DNA of 9,637 nucleotides from NCBI GenBank assembly GCA_021782295.1, contig JAJXVC010000056.1, forward strand, positions 1 through 9,637, written 5' to 3'. This document shows, in pieces, positions 6,253-9,637 of this stretch (within the stretch, counting starts at the first letter, position 1; the number at the start of each line of letters is the position of its first letter). The notes beneath the pieces are model-generated. The model was not told the origin of the DNA and did not search any database. It saw only the letters and a list, made by a program, of their open reading frames with translations. This DNA is from a bacterium (GTDB lineage: Bacteria > Eremiobacterota > Eremiobacteria > Baltobacterales > Baltobacteraceae). Position numbers and translations under genes: made by a program.

Positions 6253-7154
6253 GTGCGCAAATACCGCCCAATCGAGAACCACGATGAAAGTCCGCCGATG
6301 GCGATGCCGACGAGCAGCAATTGCAGGGCGATCGGAAACAGCGCTACGTGCGTGGCGTTGAGTTCAAGCCAAGGTAACGCAAGCGCGAGCTTCGACCAAA
6401 GCGCGGCCTTCCCGATGCCTAGAATCAGCAGCGCGACGATCGACCCAAGCAGCCCATGCAGCACGCCCTCGCAAACAAACGGCATGCGTACATAGGTGGC
6501 GGTCGCACCGACGAGCTGCATGATCGCGATTTCGCGTCGGCGTGCGAATACCGTCAGCCGGATCGTATTTGAAATGATGATCGCAGCTACGAAAAGCAGT
6601 GCGACGATAAGCGCGATGCTTACTCTTCGCAATACTACTCCGAGTTGCAGTAAACGTCCGACGATGGTTTTTCCGTATATAACGTTTGCAACCCCGGGTT
6701 CGGCGCGTAGTTCATCGGCGACTGCGGAAACTTGCGATGGATCGCTTACACGAACGCGAAATTTGTCGGGCAGGGGGTTTTGCGTGAGCATCGATACGTC
6801 GATCGATCCTTGCGTCTGACGGCGCAGTTGCTTGAGCCCTTCGGCCTTCGGCACGAAGGTGAACGATGCAACGCGTCGATCCGCTCGCAATACTGCGCGA
6901 AGGTGGTTTTCTTGCGCAGGAGCAGCGTTGGTGTGAAAGTAGACCGATATTTCGATCTGCTTGAGCAGACGATCGCCGACTCCGGCAAGCGTTAATCGCA
7001 CGAAAAGAAAGAGACCCAATAAAACAACGGTCACCGCGACGGTGCCGATCGCGGTGGCTTGCATGCCGGCGTTGCGCGTAAAATTGCGCCCCACCTCACC
7101 CAGAAAGAACTTGACCTTGCCCCAGTCCAAGATAATAAAAACCCCGCTCTTCAT
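6249..7154 (-). CDS. ftsX: Cell division protein FtsX (ABC transporter-like permease)
   Basis: 301 residues from the ATG at 7154. Four membrane segments are visible at about 33-56, 176-198, 222-248 and 270-292, with a large extracellular loop at about 57-172 between the first two, the FtsX layout. The loop holds the conserved NPLPD motif (126-130), and the cytoplasmic stretch FARRREIAIMQLVGAT (203-218) is the family hallmark that couples to FtsE. FtsX passes ATP-driven movement of FtsE to a periplasmic hydrolase or activator such as EnvC, encoded two genes downstream. The start is uncertain: ATG 7154 overlaps ftsE by 59 bases, TTG 7130 gives M-DWGKVKFFLGEV, and GTG 7094 lies just after the ftsE stop; none has a strong Shine-Dalgarno. 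An ATG at 7232 is in frame but would add residues encoded entirely inside ftsE and is unlikely. The gene ends in ATGA with the response regulator. Confidence 0.93.
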   Translation of the reverse strand: MKSGVFIILDWGKVKFFLGEVGRNFTRNAGMQATAIGTVAVTVVLLGLFLFVRLTLAGVGDRLLKQIEISVYFHTNAAPAQENHLRAVLRADRRVASFTFVPKAEGLKQLRRQTQGSIDVSMLTQNPLPDKFRVRVSDPSQVSAVADELRAEPGVANVIYGKTIVGRLLQLGVVLRRVSIALIVALLFVAAIIISNTIRLTVFARRREIAIMQLVGATATYVRMPFVCEGVLHGLLGSIVALLILGIGKAALWSKLALALPWLELNATHVALFPIALQLLLVGIAIGGLSSWFSIGRYLRT

Positions 7155-7806
7155 CGGTGAAAATGCGCCCGTCTTCGAGCCGAACGACGCGTTTACGCAT
7201 CCGGTCGACGACGGACTGATTGTGCGTTGCAACCACGACGGTGGTGCCCTTGGTGTTGATGCGCAACAACAGATCCATAATCTCGGTCGTATTTTCAGGG
7301 TCGAGGTTGCCGGTCGGTTCGTCGCAGAGCAAGAGTTTTGGATTGTTGACGATCGCCCGAGCTATAGCGGTGCGCTGCTGCTCTCCTCCGGAGAGTTCGC
7401 TCGGAAACATGCGACTTTTGTGCGCGAGGCCTACCAGATCGAGGGTGCGCGGCACCTGCCGTTCGATCTCACGTGTGTGTGCTCCGGTGACGTGCATCGC
7501 AAAAGCAACGTTTTCCCAGACCGTTTTGTCGTTAAGGAGCTTAAAATCTTGAAAAATGACGCCGAGGTGCCGCCGAAGGGAGGCCACGCGCGCACCGCGG
7601 AGTTTATCGACACGGATGCCGTCCACGACGATTTCGCCGTTGCTGGGGGTCGCGTCATGATAGAGCAACTTCAGCAGACTCGATTTCCCCGTTCCCGAGC
7701 TGCCGACGAGAAAGAGGAAGTCCCCTTTCGCGATTTCAAGCGTGACGTTGTCGAGTGCCCGTACCCCGTTGGGATAGGTGAGGGAGACGTTGCGAATCGA
7801 GATCAT
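7096..7806 (-). CDS. ftsE: Cell division ATP-binding protein FtsE
   Basis: 236 residues, a cytoplasmic ABC ATPase that partners FtsX. Motifs in order: Walker A GSSGTGKSS (35-43, Lys41), Q-loop Gln86 in VIFQDFKLL, signature LSGGEQQ (138-144), Walker B LLLCDEPTGNLD (158-169, with Glu163 as catalytic base; FtsE proteins more often have Ala where Cys161 is), and switch His195 in VVATHN. The start MISIRNVSLTYPNG is typical for the family. Length slightly exceeds usual FtsE because of a C-terminal extension after ERGFYY that is encoded within the start of ftsX. It is the first gene of the minus-strand cluster, 45 bases from the divergent acyl-CoA dehydrogenase gene. No Shine-Dalgarno is visible directly before the ATG; the nearest minus-strand GGAGGT (7848-7843) is about 36 bases away, so it may be translated from a leaderless or unusual message. 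Confidence 0.96.
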   Translation of the reverse strand: MISIRNVSLTYPNGVRALDNVTLEIAKGDFLFLVGSSGTGKSSLLKLLYHDATPSNGEIVVDGIRVDKLRGARVASLRRHLGVIFQDFKLLNDKTVWENVAFAMHVTGAHTREIERQVPRTLDLVGLAHKSRMFPSELSGGEQQRTAIARAIVNNPKLLLCDEPTGNLDPENTTEIMDLLLRINTKGTTVVVATHNQSVVDRMRKRVVRLEDGRIFTDEERGFYYLGLGQGQVLSG

Positions 7807-7851
7807 TGCTAGAGGAGGGGTTTTCCGGCGTCGGCAGCCTATACCTCCGGC
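7807..7851. promoter_or_regulatory. Divergent intergenic region between ftsE and acyl-CoA dehydrogenase
   Basis: These 45 bases must hold the 5' signals of both flanking genes unless promoters lie inside coding DNA. On the plus strand TATACC (7840-7845) ends six bases before the ATG at 7852, so if it is a -10 element the acyl-CoA dehydrogenase message would start at or next to its start codon. A plus-strand AGAGGAGGGG (7811-7820) resembles a Shine-Dalgarno but is 31 bases from that ATG, with no nearer start codon. The minus strand has GGAGGT far from the ftsE ATG. Which of these signals are used cannot be decided from sequence. Confidence 0.4.
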
Positions 7852-9000
7852 ATGAACTTCGATTTAACCGACGAGCAGCTTGCTATTTCGCGCCTTGCCC
7901 GCGAGTTCGCCACCGACGAGGTACGCCCGCGTGCCGAGGAGATGGACCGCGAGGAGGCCTTCCCCTACGACCTGGTCGCCAAGATGGCCGAGCTCGGATT
8001 CCTGGGGCTTCCCTTTCCCGAAGCGTACGGCGGCGCCGGGGCCGATACCGTCAGCTATGCGCTGGCGATTATGGAGATCGCGCGTGCCGACGCCTCGACG
8101 GCGATTACGATGGCCGCGCATGTTTCGCTCGGCGCGACGCCTTTCTATCTCTTCGGGACTGAAGAGCAAAAGCAGCGCTATCTCGTGCCGCTCGCGCAAG
8201 GGAAGATGCTTTGGGGTTTCGGCCTCACCGAGCCCGAGGCGGGGAGCGATGCCGGCAATTGCCGCACGACCGCGCAACTCGAAAACGGGCAATGGCGAAT
8301 CAACGGCACCAAAGCATTCATCACCAATTCCGGCACCGATCTCACCGGCGGCACCACGATTACCGCGATCTCGGATCGTCGCGCCGACGGTCGCCCCGAG
8401 ATTTCGAATATCTTCGTACCGCAAGCTACTCCCGGATTTACGCGCAGCAAGAAGTATCGCAAGATGGGCTGGCGTGCGTCGGATACCCGCGAACTCTCAT
8501 TCGTCGATGCGCGCGTTCCCGAGGAAAATTTGCTCGGCAAGCGCGGCGAAGGGCTCAAACAGTTTTTGACCATTCTCGATGGAGGGCGCATCTCGGTCGC
8601 CGCGTTGAGCGTCGGCCTGGCGATGGGCGCCTACGACGAAGCGCTCGCGTATGCAAAAGAACGTCGAGCATTCGGGCAGACGATTTCAAAATTTCAGGCG
8701 ATTCAATTCAAGCTCGTCGACATGCTCTGCGAGATCGAGCATTCCAAACTCATGGTGCTCAAGGCCGCGTGGGAGAAAGATAACAAGCGCGACTTCCTCC
8801 AAACGGCGAGCTTAGCGAAACTCTACGCGGCCGAAGTCTCGCGGCGCGTGGTGAACGAGGCGGTGCAGATCCACGGGGGCTATGGCTTCATGGATGAGTA
8901 CCCGGTATCGCGGATGTACCGCGACCAGAAGATCAACGAGATCGGCGAGGGGACAAACGAGGTCCAGCGCGTGGTCATCGCGCGGCGGATGGGGATCTAA
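7852..9000 (+). CDS. Acyl-CoA dehydrogenase, FAD-dependent
   Basis: 382 residues, full family length, with the three-part fold: N-terminal helices (1-120), middle beta domain (about 121-235), C-terminal helices (236-382). Visible signatures: FGLTEPEAGSD (123-133) and FITNSG (156-161) for FAD and substrate binding, RRAFGQTISKFQAIQFKLVD (271-290), and VQIHGGYGFMDEYPVSRMYRD followed by INEIGEGTNE, where Glu366 is at the catalytic-base position of medium- and short-chain enzymes (the EGT motif). It catalyses alpha,beta-dehydrogenation of an acyl-CoA and passes electrons to electron-transfer flavoprotein in fatty-acid or branched amino-acid breakdown; the chain-length preference cannot be told. 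The ATG at 7852 is fixed by an in-frame TAG at 7810 with no other start between. No Shine-Dalgarno is at normal distance. It stands alone on the plus strand, with no other beta-oxidation gene visible nearby. Confidence 0.96.
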   Translation: MNFDLTDEQLAISRLAREFATDEVRPRAEEMDREEAFPYDLVAKMAELGFLGLPFPEAYGGAGADTVSYALAIMEIARADASTAITMAAHVSLGATPFYLFGTEEQKQRYLVPLAQGKMLWGFGLTEPEAGSDAGNCRTTAQLENGQWRINGTKAFITNSGTDLTGGTTITAISDRRADGRPEISNIFVPQATPGFTRSKKYRKMGWRASDTRELSFVDARVPEENLLGKRGEGLKQFLTILDGGRISVAALSVGLAMGAYDEALAYAKERRAFGQTISKFQAIQFKLVDMLCEIEHSKLMVLKAAWEKDNKRDFLQTASLAKLYAAEVSRRVVNEAVQIHGGYGFMDEYPVSRMYRDQKINEIGEGTNEVQRVVIARRMGI

Positions 9001-9002
9001 GC

Positions 9003-9020
9003 AAGCCGGCGCCGGTTTTT
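9003..9020 (+). terminator. Probable terminator after acyl-CoA dehydrogenase
   Basis: Just after the stop codon, AAGCCGG / GCCGGTTTTT forms a short GC-rich hairpin around the palindrome CCGGCGCCGG (9006-9015), followed by five T (9016-9020), the first three of which can pair with the preceding GAA. The stem is short (three GC pairs plus one GT and two AT pairs), so strength is uncertain, but position and T-run fit an intrinsic terminator separating the dehydrogenase from the peroxiredoxin gene. Confidence 0.45.
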
Positions 9021-9072
9021 CTTGCCTCCGTGTCGTGCAACTTCGAGGGCCGACGCCCTATTTAAACGGCAC

Positions 9073-9078
9073 GGAGGT
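9073..9078 (+). promoter_or_regulatory. Strong Shine-Dalgarno fixing the peroxiredoxin start
   Basis: GGAGGT lies seven bases before the ATG at 9086, the only near-perfect Shine-Dalgarno at proper spacing in the window. It supports 9086 as the start. Upstream, TATTTA (9059-9064) could be a -10 box, though no good -35 is visible; a small AGGGC/GCCCT hairpin (9046-9059) abuts it. Confidence 0.6.
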
Positions 9079-9085
9079 AGTGATT

Positions 9086-9637
9086 ATGCGTTCAACGTTT
9101 TTCCGTTCGCTCGCGCTCGGCACTCTGCTCCTGGGGATTCTGACACCGGCGGCCCGTGCGGCTCTGCCGGTAGGTGCGAAAGCGCCGATGTTTACGTTAC
9201 AAGCGACCCAGGGCGGTAAAGTATTTCCGTTTTCGCTTGCTGCGGCTCTCAAGAAAGGGCCGGTCGTTCTCTATTTTTATCCCGCGGCGTTTACCCCGGG
9301 TTGCACGATCGAAGCGCACGATTTCGCCGCCGCGATCGGCAAATATAAAGCGCTTCACGCAACGGTGATCGGCGTTTCGCATGACCCGCTTGCAAAGTTG
9401 CAGAAATTTTCCGTCAGCGTTTGCCGCCGAAAATTTCCAGTCGCCGCCGATACCAATCAAACGGTAATGAAAGAATACGACGCCGTGCTTACGGCGGCGC
9501 CACAGTATGCAAACCGTACGTCGTATGTGATTTCACCCAAAGGCCGAATAATTTACACGTACACGAATCTGCGGCCCGGGAAACACGTCGCAAACACGCT
9601 TGCCGCCTTAAAGCGTTGGGAGGCGACCAACAAGATC
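9086..9637 (+). CDS. Exported peroxiredoxin (BCP/PrxQ-like, AhpC/TSA family), 3' end outside window
   Basis: 184 codons are open to the window edge without a stop. Residues 1-25 are a signal peptide (MRSTFFRS, hydrophobic LALGTLLLGIL, cleavage near ARA-ALP), so the protein acts outside the cytoplasm. The thioredoxin-fold peroxiredoxin domain follows: VGAKAPMFTLQA near 29-40, and the active site YPAAFTPGC with peroxidatic Cys73 (P-x3-T-x2-C). Peroxiredoxins reduce hydrogen peroxide and alkyl hydroperoxides. In classical BCP a resolving Cys lies five residues further on; here that position is His78. The only other Cys visible is Cys113, in the following helical region before FPVAAD, where some PrxQ members carry the resolving Cys. 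Near the visible end, TSYVISPKGRIIYTYT matches the family's late beta strands, so little is missing. The gene has its own Shine-Dalgarno and appears independent of the dehydrogenase gene. Confidence 0.9.
   Translation, partial: MRSTFFRSLALGTLLLGILTPAARAALPVGAKAPMFTLQATQGGKVFPFSLAAALKKGPVVLYFYPAAFTPGCTIEAHDFAAAIGKYKALHATVIGVSHDPLAKLQKFSVSVCRRKFPVAADTNQTVMKEYDAVLTAAPQYANRTSYVISPKGRIIYTYTNLRPGKHVANTLAALKRWEATNKI

Noticed and set aside
6253..6282. ATG at 6282 as the start of the response regulator gene
   Set aside because: It would add ten residues inside ftsX, whereas ATG 6252 gives the ATGA overlap that recurs in this operon and puts the receiver domain at the usual distance from the N-terminus.
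7155..7232. N-terminal extension of FtsX from ATG 7232
   Set aside because: The added residues are encoded wholly within ftsE in another frame, are Ser/Gly-rich and do not resemble FtsX; a 137-base overlap is unlikely.
6961..7812. 283-codon plus-strand frame opposite ftsE and ftsX
   Set aside because: Shadow of ftsE/ftsX; ftsE on the other strand carries every ABC motif in order.

Overview
The window is a GC-rich bacterial chromosome segment with tightly packed genes. It shows no insertion sequence, tRNA, rRNA, CRISPR array or phage gene. The cell seems to be diderm or at least to have an active periplasm: there is an FtsEX transporter, an EnvC-like coiled-coil M23 protein, two exported S41 (CtpA-type) proteases, a small secreted carboxypeptidase-regulatory-like domain protein and an exported peroxiredoxin. 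GC-rich codon use, alternative GTG/TTG starts and the style of these proteins would fit a poorly cultured lineage such as Eremiobacterota (WPS-2). That placement is a low-confidence inference and needs a homology search.

Layout. (1) Positions 3-680, plus strand: the C-terminal end of a large protein with an acidic patch, an Arg/Gly patch and a histone-H1-like Lys/Ala/Pro tail, probably an RNA- or nucleic-acid-binding protein such as an RNase E/G type enzyme. (2) Positions 742-7806, minus strand: a seven-gene cluster read right to left: ftsE, ftsX, a response regulator with a variant GGDEF domain, an EnvC-like M23 protein, two tandem S41 proteases, and the secreted carboxypeptidase-regulatory-like protein. 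Three junctions are 4-base stop/start overlaps (ATGA or GTGA) and ftsE overlaps ftsX, so the genes are very probably co-transcribed and translationally coupled. (3) Positions 7852-9000, plus strand: a complete acyl-CoA dehydrogenase, divergent from ftsE with only 45 bases between them. (4) Position 9086 to the window end, plus strand: an exported peroxiredoxin cut off by the window edge.

How the genes fit together. FtsE and FtsX form an ABC-type complex at the division site which, in known systems, passes ATP-driven conformational changes through the FtsX extracellular loop to an EnvC/PcsB-type coiled-coil protein that cuts or activates cutting of septal peptidoglycan. Here the EnvC-like protein keeps all M23 zinc and catalytic residues. 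CtpA-type proteases are known to control levels of cell-wall hydrolases or mature envelope proteins, so the two S41 enzymes may trim or turn over the hydrolase. The most notable point is the response regulator/GGDEF protein placed between ftsX and the envC-like gene, which suggests that phosphorylation or cyclic-dinucleotide signalling is tied to septal wall hydrolysis. The acyl-CoA dehydrogenase and peroxiredoxin look like unrelated neighbours.
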